64,000 nucleotides of DNA, from positions 1 through 64,000 of the forward strand of contig JAIVFJ010000327.1 of NCBI GenBank assembly GCA_025765615.1. Direction: 5' to 3'. Made by a program: the position numbers and the translations under genes. The notes under the pieces were generated by a model, which worked only from the letters and a program-made list of their open reading frames with translations, was not told where the DNA came from and searched no databases. Source of the stretch: Zopfochytrium polystomum (lineage: Eukaryota; Chytridiomycota; Chytridiomycetes; Chytridiales; Chytridiaceae). Shown here in pieces: positions 32,691-43,654 of the stretch (positions are counted from its first letter, which is position 1; every line of letters starts with the position of its first letter).

Positions 32691-35150
32691 GATGATCGAT
32701 TGTTATGTTGCCACCAGCTGATAACCACAGTTAGAGTCGCTGACCTGCAAAAGGAAGAGAATCTTTGTCGCCTGCTGCCAATCGTTGAAGCAAGTTGACC
32801 AGCAGGTAGTAGTAGCAACATCGACTGGTAGATGTGTTTGAATGTGGTGAAGAATGTTCGAGGAAGGGTGCGCCCGCTGTGTCGCACGATGCAGTGGTTG
32901 TATCCAGTGCAGACAAATAATTGTTTTCAAGCCGTTTTCAGCTGAAAAGGCAGGAACCCTCCCTGACCATGCAATTGAAAATTTACGGTTTGTATTGTGG
33001 CCTTCTGTGGAGCACTGACTGCCGAAAAGTGATGCTCCCGTTATTTTTTTTTTCTCTTCGTTTCCTCTCCCTCCCCCCCTCGCTCCTTCGCTTCGGCCGT
33101 CTTCCCCTCCTTTTTTTTCTTTTTTCTTTTCTTCCCCCCCCTCCTCCCCCTCAGTTTGCCGTAGATGGAGTTTGAATACAAAAAAGCAAACACAGACCCA
33201 CCCACTCAGCCCCCCTCGAGCTTACGAATGTATCGGGGCCCGCTTCCTCCCCCGCTCGCACAAAGCCCCCCCACCCCTAAAAACACGTTACGCCTTCGAA
33301 CTCGGGAGGGGCGGGGGCAAGCGACTCAAAAACAAACAGGATACTCTCCGGCCTCGGGCTCCACAAAATCCAACGCGCGCTTCGTGACGTTTTTCTGTTT
33401 CTACCGTCCTTTCCTTTCTTCTTGTTCCACCCCATCGCAACTCGAATTTAGCAAAAGCCCCCCAAGCGCTTTCCCCAAGCGCAAAAAAAAAAAAAAAAAG
33501 CAAAGGGCGGCACATGCCGTACCAGTGATACTTCGAAGTACAATAACTCGAAATTGGATCATCAATCGCAACGTTTCTGCCGTGTGATGGGTTTTCTGCG
33601 CGCGCTCGTGGGGTTCGGGGAGGGGAAGGTTGGCCGCTTGGGAACTTTCCTCTGCGCCACACAATGCGCGAAGCAATTAAGTATGACAGGAATAGGGGAA
33701 ATTAAAGCTGAACGAAATCCGCCCACTTCTGTCCGTCGCCCTGGGTCCGTCTGTCCAGTCGAGGCGGGGCGAAGGCGGGGGCTTTCTCTCTCCTCTCTCT
33801 CTTTCGAGCTAGCGCGAAAATGTGGGGCGCGTGAGCGTGTGTGTGTGTGTGTGTGTGTGTTGTGTGTGTGTGTCGGTGTGTGTGCCAATAAAGCATCTGC
33901 TCTTCACGGGCCGCCACACAGGCGGGCAGGCGGGTGTGGCAAGTGAAAAGCGGCGCAGCCACAACAGCAACAACAACGGCTCCGGGGGGGGGTCGTGGAC
34001 TGTCCAGCGATGCTTGACGCCGACCCCGCCGACACCGCCGACACCGAAGACGCCCTTCACTGATTCCCCTCTTCGACTGCCAAGCGGCAAGCGGCGCAGG
34101 CGTGCCTGTGCCTGGGTAGGATGCCGATTACGCGCAGCAGCCCACAGTGACGCTGAGAGAAAGCCAGACAACGAGAGAGAGCAACGAGGCGTGTGTGTCG
34201 GCGGGTGCCTGTGTCGTGTGTGTGTGTGTGTTTTTGTGTCTGGTTGGAAAAAAAATAGAGAAAACGACAAAAACAAGATTTTCGTCGACAAGGTCAGTCA
34301 GTGCAGAGGCGATGTCGATCCGTCCCTCGCCCAGATCGATCCATCCATCCATCCAGCGATCGCCCTCCGCCCCGCATCCCTCCCTCCTTTTAGAGGCTCG
34401 CTGGCACCGTGGACACATCGCTCAGATCAATCAGGTGACGTCGGGATCAGGTCGGATCAAGCCTGTCGGGGAAGTACGAAACTTTGTGCCCAACCAACCG
34501 CTGAGAGACATACGACTTGCCGTCGATCCATCCATCCACCCACACAGCCGCCCTCCGACCCTCTCTCCCTGCAAGAGCACCGGACCACTCCAGACGCATC
34601 GATGCTCAGATGGATTCAACCATGTAGGCAACGACTTCGATACAACAACAACACAGTGAGCAAGCAAACCTCTGTCCCTTGTTTGAAGTCAACGCCACTA
34701 ACCAGCTGACTGTACCGCACCCCTTTCAACAAACAGCGTCCCCTCTCTTTCCAAGAATCAAGATTTCGTTTCTTGTCGACGAGGATCAACAGTGGTGAGC
34801 AATCTTGGCGCAAGGGGTAAATGTGATAATCAGCACTCATCTTTAATCGTTTCATGTGCTGTCCTATAAACTCTTGAACACCCAACTGTCCCATCAAATG
34901 AATATCTCAGGCTCAATCCCCGCAGCTGCATCCCTATTTGCTCTTTTTTTTCTCTCTCATTTTCTTGCAGAATCAGGTTCTGGAAACTGACCCCAACTCC
35001 TTCTAAACTAACACTGAGTACTTCTGAAATTCCTCTGCCTCTATGAAAGTCTCCCTTCAAAAGCTCCTCTTCAAACATTTCTATTTTCACCAAATCTAAC
35101 ATTCAAATCTTCTTTGCAGAGCCCATCACCTGTTGTGCTTTCATACGAGA
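32691..35150. other. Upstream region of the TIR-NACHT-WD40 gene; microsatellites
   Basis: Holds a poly-A run near 33482-33499, a (GT)n microsatellite at about 33835-33875, a second GT run near 34213-34231, and CCAT tandems near 34340-34356. A GTGAGC donor at 34795 and a TTTGCAG acceptor at about 35119 suggest a 5-prime leader intron for the downstream gene. No coding gene is recognised. Confidence 0.45.
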
Positions 35151-38100
35151 ATGACCAGCCAAACAACTGCGTGGATTGTGGCATTTGTTTACAAGGACCT
35201 TGGACGGAAGATCCACATTCCAACCAACACAAGTTTTGATGGCTTGCTTCAGCTTGTGGCTGCAAGGTTCCAGATCTCTCGTGCCATTGAGTTGGTGTAT
35301 GTGGACTCTGCCACCAGTGATGCAATGGTCCTTGACACCAGTGATGATCTGCCCAGTCTGCTTTCTCAGAATTACAAGTGGAAAGTAAGGTTCTTCCTTT
35401 TTTTTGTCCTTGATTCTCTCGTTGTTCCAGTGTGAATTGAACCTCATGTAATTCAAGGTGCTCACCGTGAGCTCCAGTGCCACTGGAAATGTCGCCCCTG
35501 CTGCTACTGGCACAAGCAACAATAGTGTTGAGGCTGGTTCTGCTCCTCCTGCTGCTCCTGCTGCTCTTCCTGCTCCCACCATAGCTTCTGATGGCAACTC
35601 AGCTGTGGCAGCCACTGTCAGTGACAGCTACGACAAGAGTCTTCCACTGAAGAAAGGTGAGGAACCTGATTCAAATCGTTGCCTCAATGGCTCATGGCCA
35701 ATTCTTTGGCGTGTTTTCTTTACTCTCCCAGATAAATGGATTGAGCTGATTCCAGATGACTGGGAATGCAAAAGCAGTGTTCAAAAACACCCCTTTTTCA
35801 TCAGGTTTGTTCCTCATTGTGCTTCTACCTGTGGCTTGCTCTCAAATCCATGTCAGCTACCGGCAAGCTTCTGAGGCAGGTTTTGCGAGGAACCTGTTTG
35901 ACAGAATGAAGATCACCCTGTTGGAAGCTTACACTGGGTCTGTTCTCACTGAGGAGTCCAGGATGGGTGGAAGACATGCTTTTTGGGATGCAGAGTGCCT
36001 GGCCTATGCCCAGGATTGGGGAATCAACTTCATGGCTGGACTGTTTCACTCCTCAGTCATCATTCTCCTGTGTTCTGATGCAAGCATGATGAGAATGCAA
36101 AAGGCTGACAAAGAGCCGGACAACTGCTTGCTAGAAGTGAGTTTGTTATCCCCATCAGTATTCCGCTCTGACAAATACGTTTAGTGGGAGCTGGCACTTC
36201 AGATGAAAAAAGAAAGAGGCCATGACATCCTTCCTGTTCTTCTTTCATGCCGAGATGAGGCGACCTTGGCAAATGGCAAAAAGGCAAAGGTCATGGTGGA
36301 CTTCAGCACCTTTGATCTCAAGAAGTTTCCTGACCACCCCCATGCCCACCCTTTAAGTCCTGGCCTCCAATCTGTGTCTGAAACAATCAAGATGATTTTA
36401 GACCTGAATGGGCCAAAGGCAAATCCTGAGAATGATGTAATGAAGTGCGTGCCAACATCTTTTTTTTTTTTTAAATTGCCTCTCTTGTTACTTACACATG
36501 CCCTTCTTTTAACCTTCACAGGATTGTGACTGAAGCCAGAGAAGTGTACAGTCGCCGTAAGGCTGAATTGAAAACTCCAAGTCCAAGCCAAGATATTTCA
36601 CTTTCCAGATCTAGTTTGGCTGAATTGGAGAACTGGTTGTCTCCCTTGTCTGAATTCATGGATCTTGAGAGGGAGGCTCTCCTGAAGAATGTGCTTTCTG
36701 GATCCAGGGTGTGGTTGCTCAAGAGAGTGTTCAAGTTTCTTTCTCCAGATGATCCCTCTGCTGCCAGTGCCAACAGGGTGATGTGGTTGAAAGGTGTGGC
36801 TGGAGTGGGCAAGACTGTGATGGCAGCCATGGTCTCCAGGGAGCTGCAGGCCCAGGGGATGCTTGGTGGCTTGTTCTTTTGCAAGCATGATGACGAGCAT
36901 CGCAGCAGCGCTCGAAACCTGGTCTTGACTCTTGTGTTTGGTCTTGCAAAGTTCAGTCTTCAGTATGGAGAGATTCTGCTTCAAGTCAAGCAAGACAATC
37001 CAGATATTCTGTCCAGATCTGTGTTTGAGATGATGAAAGTATTGCTTGTTCAGCCATTGGAGAAGGTTGTTGAAAGCAAGAAGCTGAATGTACCTGTGGT
37101 CCTGGTTGTGGATGCCCTGGATGAGTGTGGAGCCATTGGAAAGAGGAATGAGATTCTTGCAGTCTTTCAGGAACTGAACAGGCTGCTTCCAGTCAATGTG
37201 AAGATGCTGGTGACTGGACGCCCTGAAGTAGATATTGTGAAAGCCTTTGAGAAGATTCCTTTTGAGGAGATTGAGCCAACTGCAGAGGAGAACATCCAAG
37301 ACCAGATTGAGTTCACAAGAAATTTCCTCTGGTCTTCAAATGCTGAGCAATCTGTTGTTGATGAGGGATCTGAGATTCTGGTGTCAAAGTCTGCTGGAAT
37401 TTTTGTCTGGCTTGTGACTGCTTGCACTTATTTGCGGAAATTAGAGACTGAAGAAATCACTCTTGAGCAAATTAAAGACCTTACTGAGGGTGCCAAGATG
37501 GATGGAAGCATTGACTTGATGTATGACAGAATATTCAATGGCATCCTTCAGTCTATCAAAGAGAGTTCTTTGGAAAATCTTCTTTGTGCTGTGTTGTCCA
37601 TCATTGTTCTTGCCTATGAACCTCTGACAGCAGCAGCCATTGTCTCTCTGATGAACAAGGAGAAACCTGAAAATGTGATGAGGTGCATCCGGATGCTTGA
37701 TCCTATCCTTGTGCTCCATGGTTCCACCAAGAAGATTAGAATTTTCCACAAATCTGTTATGGACTACCTGATAAATCCTGAAAGATGCAAGTTGTCTCTT
37801 CAGATTGACTCAAAAAGTAGCCACTCTGAATTTGCAAGGCTGTGCATCAGTGCATTGGACAAAAACCTGAAATTTAATATGTGTGATCTGCCATTCTCAG
37901 AATTCCATTCAGAGATTACTGATTTTGATGAGAAGGTGAAGAAGGGAATCCCTGATCATGTCAGATACGCAGTGAAGCACTTCTGGGAGCATTGCTTTGA
38001 CTCCTCCGTGGAAACTACCAGCAAGAATTTTGAAGTGGAAGAGAATCAACCCTCAGAGGCATTGTCCCCCAAACAAGACACAAAGGCCAAACGAAAGAAA

Positions 38101-40350
38101 TCGTTTTTCAGTTTATTCAAGAAGCAAAGCAGAACAAAAGATATAGCCTGGTCAAGTGCACAAATGAGGAAACATCCAGTCAAGAGTGCTGCCCCTTTGT
38201 TCGTGACTTCCTTCAGCAAATTCTTTCAGATTGATCAGACTCTTCTTGCTGAATTGGAAACATTTCTTTTGCAACACGGACATCACTACTTGGAAGCATG
38301 CAGCTTGCTAGACTCACTCCATTTGGTGATTCCTGCCATGACCAAGCTCCAGAGTCTTGTCACTATTCCTGAAAAGACACAACTGTACACCCTCATGGAA
38401 GACATGAAAAGGGTTTTGCAAAAGTTTCTCATTCCACTCAGGGCATCTGCGTTGCAAGTCTACTTCACTGCTGTTCCATTCTCCCCAAGTGACTCTGAAT
38501 TTTTTAAAACATTTGTTCAGAATGTTCCTAGAAGTGTGTCATGCCCCAAAGTTGTAAAGGGGCAACCACAATCTTGGCCTTCCTGTTTGAATATTCTTGA
38601 GGGACACTCTCTTAGGGTCACCTCTGCAGCATTCAGTCCTGATGGGCAGTTTGTTGTGTCTGGAAGTGGGGACAAGACAGTCAGGATTTGGAATGCTTCC
38701 ACTGGTCAGGAGCTGCATAAGCTGGAGGGACACACTAGGAATGTCAACTCTGCAGCATTCAGTCCTGATGGGCAGTTTGTCGTGTCTGGAAGTGAGGACA
38801 ATACAGTCAGGATTTGGAATGCTTCCACTGGTCAGGAGCTGCATAAGCTGGAGGGACACACTCATGATGTCAACTCTGCAGCATTCAGTCCTGATGGGCA
38901 GTTTGTTGTGTCTGGAAGTGAAGACAAGACAGTCAGGATTTGGAATGCTTCCACTGGTCAGGAGCTGCATAAGCTGGAGGGACACACTAGGAATGTCACC
39001 TCTGCAGCATTCAGTCCTGATGGGCAGTTTGTTGTGTCTGGAAGTAGGGATGAGACAGTCAGGATTTGGAATGCTTCCACTGGCCAGGAGCTGCATAAGC
39101 TGGAGGGACACTCTGATTGGATCCGATCTGCAGCATTCAGTCCTGATGGGCAGTTTGTTGTGTCTGGAAGTCGTGACTGGACAGTCAGGATTTGGAATGC
39201 TTCCACTGGCCAGGAGCTGCATAAGCTGGAGGGACACTCTTATGGTGTCAGCTCTGCAGCATTCAGTCCTGAAAGTCAGTTTGTTGTGTCTGGAAGTAAT
39301 GACTGCACAGTCAGGATTTGGAATGCTTCCACTGGTGAGGAGCTGCATAAGCCGGAGGGACACACTGGTCCTGTCAACTCTGCAGCATTCAGTCCTGATG
39401 GGCATTTTGTTGTGTCTGGAAGTAATGACTGCACAGTCAGGATTTGGAGTGCTTCCACTGGTGAGGAGCTGTATAAGCTGGAGGGACACACTCATTCTGT
39501 CAACTCTGCAGCATTCAGTCCTGATGGGCAGTTTGTTGTGTCTGGAAGTAGGGATGAGACAGTCAGGATTTGGAATGCTTCCACTGGTCAGGAGCTGCAT
39601 AAGCTGGAGGGACACACTTATTATGTCAACTCTGCAGCATTCAGTCCTGATGGGCAGTTTGTTGTGTCTGGAAGTCGTGACAAGACAGTCAGGATTTGGA
39701 ATGCTTCCACTGGTCAGGAGCTGCACAAGCTGAAGGGACACTCTGATTGGGTCAACTCCGTAGCATTCCGTCCTGATGGGCAGTTTGCTGTGTCTGGAAG
39801 TGATGACGAGACAGTCAGGATTTGGAATGCTTCCACTGGTGAGGAGCTGTATAAGCTGGAGGGACACTCTTATGGTGTCAACTCTGCAGCATTCAGTCCT
39901 GATGGGCAGTTTGTTGTGTCTGGAAGTTATGATGACACAGTCAGGATTTGGAGTGCTTCCACCGGCCAGGAGCTGCATCAGCTGTATGGTTTTCAATTCA
40001 CAATGTCTTCTGGATTTAGTGCTGATGGGCAACATGTTGTTTTGAAGGACAGAAATGACAAAAGAACATTTGTCAAGCTTAGAACAGCATTGTTGGTGGA
40101 CAGAAGCGATATCACACTCACAGGTCCAAGCCTGGCACACAATTTTAGTGCACGTAATTTGTCAGGACAGCGACTGCAGAGTGGGGAAGGGGTTCTTGAA
40201 TCTGTGATAAGTGATGGTGTTTGGTTCAACTTCAATGTCACAAAAGTCTGTATCTGGCTTCCACCTGAATTTCGTGGTAGATTCCAGCTCCTCTCAAGCC
40301 AAAATATGTCTACTTTGGGGCCAGGCTTTTCTTCTGCCATACAATTTTGA
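35151..40350 (+). CDS. PB1-like/TIR/NACHT/WD40 receptor (NOD-like receptor)
   Basis: Six exons join in frame: 35151-35384, 35458-35656, 35732-35804, 35857-36136, 36185-36444, 36522-40350, giving 1,624 residues. Residues 1-78 resemble PB1. Residues 79-145 are an Ala/Ser/Pro linker. A TIR domain covers about 160-330: KHPFFISYRQASEAGF, FWDAECLAYAQDW, SSVIILLCSDAS, DNCLLEWELALQ, ILPVLL. WDAEC places Glu (codon 35993-35995) where SARM1-type TIR NADases have their catalytic Glu. NACHT follows: Walker A GVAGVGKT (440-447), Walker B VVLVVDALDE (to 550), then MLVTGRPE. After a helical region with KAKRKKSFFSLF, WD40 repeats start near residue 1038. TIR cleaves NAD or scaffolds signalling; NACHT oligomerises; WD40 senses ligands. 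No membrane segment is seen. Neutral codon use differs from GC-rich neighbours. Confidence 0.92.
38590..39990 (+). repeat. Array of eleven near-identical WD40 repeats
   Basis: Eleven units of 126 bases (42 residues) plus a divergent twelfth. Each unit runs EGH, then three variable residues ending in V or I, SAAFSPDGQFVVSGS, x-D-x-TVRIWNAS, TGQELHK. The variable triplets are LRV, RNV, HDV, RNV, DWI, YGV, GPV, HSV, YYV, DWV, YGV. Residues around the Asp are GDK, EDN, EDK, RDE, RDW, NDC, NDC, RDE, RDK, DDE, YDD. Nearly all remaining bases are identical, so the units are kept alike by recombination while these sites vary. Confidence 0.95.
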
Positions 40351-40419
40351 TCAGATAATGGCTTGGTCTCTTTGATACTGTATTTTTTGCCCTTTTCAAA
40401 GGCAGTGTTGTTGAATTGG

Positions 40420-40425
40420 AATAAA
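40420..40425 (+). terminator. Likely polyadenylation signal of the NLR gene
   Basis: AATAAA in GGAATAAAAAG, 70 bases after the stop codon at 40350. A further AATAAA lies near 40571 within R2. Confidence 0.4.
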
Positions 40426-40533
40426 AAGATTGATTCTTTTGGTAAGTTCTGAGATTGTAAGTCCTTCTGCTGCCTATAGCACCTGAATATGCAGAACAAA
40501 TAATTCTCATTTCTTTTGTTTTTTTTTTGTACT

Positions 40534-40758
40534 TTAGTGTAGAATTCAAAGTTATCTTCTTTTAGCCAGATCAATAAAATTTCTACTTTTGCACTATTCG
40601 TTGATTTGCCTTCTTTAAACTTGTCCAGTCACTTTCGTTTAATACTTCGTTATATTCTTCGCTCCTTTTTGATTCCTCCTTAAATGTGTGTTCTCCTTCT
40701 GCACATCTTGTTGGAAAGAATCCTTTTCTAATCCAACTATCCCTGTTATTCCATCTTT
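40534..40758. repeat. Repeat R2, copy 2, with intact R1 target site
   Basis: Matches 20873-21074 and then continues through CAACTATCCCTGTTATTCCA, which corresponds to the far side of the R1 insertion at 21486-21505. It is therefore the empty-site version. The minus strand keeps LLIWLKEDNFEFYTKVQ, homologous to the relic at 20.9 kb. It begins about 185 bases after the NLR stop codon. Confidence 0.85.
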
Positions 40759-41231
40759 CCTAGACATATCCATCCGGGCCCTACTTAGTGAATTTGGGGC
40801 CACTTAGTGAAAGTGGGGCCACTATCAAGTCCACACTATCAAGTCCACTATCAAGTCCATCAATGAGTCCATTTTGTGTCTGCTTAATTGTTTTTTTTTG
40901 TCAATTTTATTGTTTTTGTTATGGTTTCCATTTGCTATTGAGTCCACACATATGGACTCAATATGGACACAATATGGACTCATATGAGGCCAAGTCTAAT
41001 TGTTTTTTTTTGTCAATTTTTTTCATTTTGTTATTGTTTTCCACCAGGGTCAAAAAAACTAAGTCCAGAGTGACCACCCATTCTTTGAGCTCTCCCACCA
41101 GCACAAAGATGACGTGATACGACATTCTAAGTGTCACATCTCTAAGCTAGAATTGTGAGAGGATTCCGAATCTGCAAAAAAAACTGCGGGTTGATTAGTG
41201 GCAAGCAGGGAATATTGTGAGTTTTTCCGAA
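40759..41231 (+). repeat. Repeat R4, copy 1
   Basis: About 470 bases shared with 45097-45549. It starts CCTAGACATATCCATCCGGG, continues through TGGGGCCACTTAGTGAAAG and several ATCAAGTCCA units, holds two A/T cores of the TTTTTTTTTGTCAATTTT type, and ends GGGAATAT followed by GTTTTTCCGAA. No conserved frame and no terminal inverted repeats are seen. Confidence 0.85.
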
Positions 41232-42074
41232 TGGGACGAACAGGGGTCAGTACTGTCTGCCGCCGAACAAGGACGGCGGCGGGGCGGGGGAACGGCGCAG
41301 TGGCGGCTGCGGCGGCAAAGGAGAAGGAAGAGGCGGTTTTACGTGCCTGCGCGGCCGAGGTCGACTACCTTGTGCGGCTGTACGCGGCGTTGCGGAGAGT
41401 GTGCGGGCGGTGGGCGGCCGACACAGGCATGTTTGCAGCGTTTGACGCGTGGCTTGGGGTGCGGATCGCGGAGATGTCGGGGCTCGCTGGGTCGCGGTGA
41501 CGGCGCAGGGGGTAGGCGATGGCGTTTGGAAGGTGGAGCGGTCTGAGGAATCACTGGACAGCTATTCAAATTTGGGAGAGAAAGATGAAGGAGGCAGCGC
41601 TCGTGCGAGGCCTGGCGCTGGGAAGGAATAAGTCTGCAACAAATGACAACGTTTGGGGAACCAAAAAAGCTTGTCTGTGTGTATTTCATTGATGGCGCAA
41701 CTGGACCCTAACTTTTTTGCAAGGTTTGCTGCGTGCTGGTGCCGCGCCGTGCGTGCCTTGTCGGGAAAGAAGCGCCGTGTGATCACGATCATTTCGAATC
41801 TAGACAGTGAAAAATGTTTCTTGATCCTCCTTTCAAACTTATCCGTTACTCTCATCCACAATCGGCAATGAACGAATGGAACCTTATTTCCCTCGTCCGA
41901 TGAAAAGTGAATTTGGTTGGTTGCAGTGAGTATGGGGGCTGTGGGGTGTGTGTCAGAAGGTTTGTTATATCTCAAGCCGCTCAATGAAGAGGAGGCTCGC
42001 TGTTCCAAAAGCAAAGAAACCAGAAACATTGCACCAACCCATCCACTCCACCATTCTTTGCCCCTCCGCCCCAC
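41232..42074. other. GC-rich fragment with an unrecognised frame, then flank
   Basis: On the plus strand 41290-41500 reads EEAVLRACAAEVDYLVRLYA and ADTGMFAAFDAWLGVRIAEM, which is protein-like but unrecognised. It begins inside R4 and ends after about 70 codons. It may be a relic captured next to R4. The remainder to 42074 shows nothing. Confidence 0.25.
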
Positions 42075-42989
42075 TCAGTACCCCAGCGGAGGATCGTAGT
42101 CGTCCCCGCCTGTCCACGGCGGCGCAACCACATCGACAGGCACTGTCTCCTCCACCCAGTCGACAAACCCCCCGCACTCGACTGTCAGCCGCACCGTCAG
42201 CTCGTGCGCGACCAGCACGCCGTTCCACTGCCCGTCAAAATGCACGCACGTCGACACCATCTTTCCCACCCGCTGGCAGCTTCGCCGGCGCCGCCCCCGC
42301 CCGCGCCAGCTCCGCCCTCATCCCGGCCGCGTCGTGCATGGGTGCAGCGGCAGAGGAACCTTCACCCGCAGAATCCGGACCCGCCCTGCTGAAGCCTCCC
42401 CACCGACCACCGCTGCTGCTACCGCCACAGCCCACACCCTGCCGTCGGAATCGGCGTCCTCCCACTCCAACCCCTTCCCGAACACCGTCACCTGCCGCGC
42501 CACATGTGCCGTCGCTCGCACCGCCCCTCCCGGCCCGACAGACGTCCACGTCGCCCTTGCCACCGCAGCCGCACCCACTGCTCGCCCATCCGTGCCCGTC
42601 TCCACGTGCGCTACTACCTCGCTCAGCGTCACCTCCGCCTGCTTCACACCCACCCCGCTGCCACCGCCGCTGGACATCGCTACCTCCACAATCAGCTCGC
42701 TGCCCGGAAAGACCGACAGCCGCATCCACCAGCCCAGCGCCCGTCCACTGCCCGCCACGTCCGGCCTGCTGCTGCATCGCAGAGTCGGAGGGGGAGGAGG
42801 GGGAGAAACGCCGGCGGGGACTTTGTACGACACGGCGCACGTCTGCGGCTTGCTGAAGAGCGTTGGGGAAATTATTGCAAGGGTCAAAGATCCAATGCTC
42901 GTCTGGTCGATCGTCCTGGCCATCGTCGGGCATTTGGAAATGACGTTGGCCCAGGCAATCCTCACATATGACCTCGCCCAAAACCCCAA
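42075..42989 (-). pseudogene. Arrestin-like protein gene, frameshifted
   Basis: Minus-strand reading: CAVSYKVPAGVSPPPPPP, then LSVFPGSELIVEVAMSS, VKQAEVTLSEVVAHVETG and RVRILRVKVPLPLH in one frame. It then passes to GMRAELARAGAAPAKLPAGG in a second frame and to MVSTCVHFDGQWNGVLV, HELTVRLTVECGGF, ETVPVDVVAPPW in a third, ending DYDPPLGY. The order of beta strands, the IPP-like segment and the final HEL-x-V-x-L plus VPV-x-V strands resemble fungal alpha-arrestins, which are ubiquitin-ligase adaptors for membrane transporters. Frame changes near 42325 and 42275 lack splice signals, so the gene is probably broken. The N-terminal strands are missing or lie in unrecognised upstream exons. Confidence 0.45.
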
Positions 42990-43041
42990 TCAACCCAGGC
43001 AGATCGAGCGCACGATGTGGATAACCTGTACGGCGAGATAA

Positions 43042-43317
43042 GCTTGCTTGTGTTCACCGTTGCTGTCCAACAAGTTGATCAATTGTTTTTGCGCGACGGA
43101 GAAAAGACGGCGACGTTCTGGCCGTGAGTTGCCTTTTTCGGTGACAGTCCGCTTACAGCTTTTATATTGAATTACAGATGTCCTCGTTAATGTTCCACAC
43201 TGTGTACCGTGCCATGTTGACGATTTTCCTGGTAAACCGGAAATTTTGGTCGCCGTGGATCTTGGCTGTCGTCGTTACCGTTCTACAAATGTAAGCGTTT
43301 TTGTGATCAGAAAAGAG
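43042..43317. other. No gene seen
   Basis: Short unique stretch between the arrestin relic and the telomere-like repeat. Confidence 0.4.
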
Positions 43318-43336
43318 GGCTAGGGTTAGGGTTAGG
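43318..43336 (+). repeat. Interstitial telomere repeat (TTAGGG)n
   Basis: GGCTAGGGTTAGGGTTAGG, about three units, lies immediately upstream of the open LINE ORF1 frame. The frame of ORF1 stays open without an ATG from about 43306 through this repeat. Confidence 0.75.
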
Positions 43337-43654
43337 TCCCGCCGCTTCCACGTCGCTCTCGCTCGGGTCAACTCGGACGATCACGCTGCGCTTGAAGGGT
43401 CCCTTCGACGCGTTCACGCAGAATCTACCGCCGCCGCGATCCGCGATCACGCACACCACACCCCTGATCGCCCCATCCCGACTGATCGGAAACATCGTAC
43501 GCCACCTTCTGTTGAAGCAAATACCCCAAAGCGAGGTCGAGCGGCGTCGCGCGACGCTGACAGCCAATCTGTGTCTTCCCGATCCTTTTCTCGATCTCCG
43601 TCACTAAGCCACTCCCCCACTCGACCCATACCTTCCGCCTCCAACCTGCTCGAT

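Noticed and set aside
36466..36475. Poly-T run read as a possible polymerase III terminator
   Set aside because: It lies in intron 5 of the NLR gene and is explained as part of the polypyrimidine stretch.
38597..39733. Second plus-strand 378-codon frame within the WD40 array
   Set aside because: Out-of-frame reading of the same repeats, with no independent start context or domain.
38539..40140. 533-codon open frame on the minus strand across the WD40 array
   Set aside because: It is a mirror of the 126-base periodicity: a frame open in one unit is open in all. The plus-strand WD40 reading explains the sequence fully.
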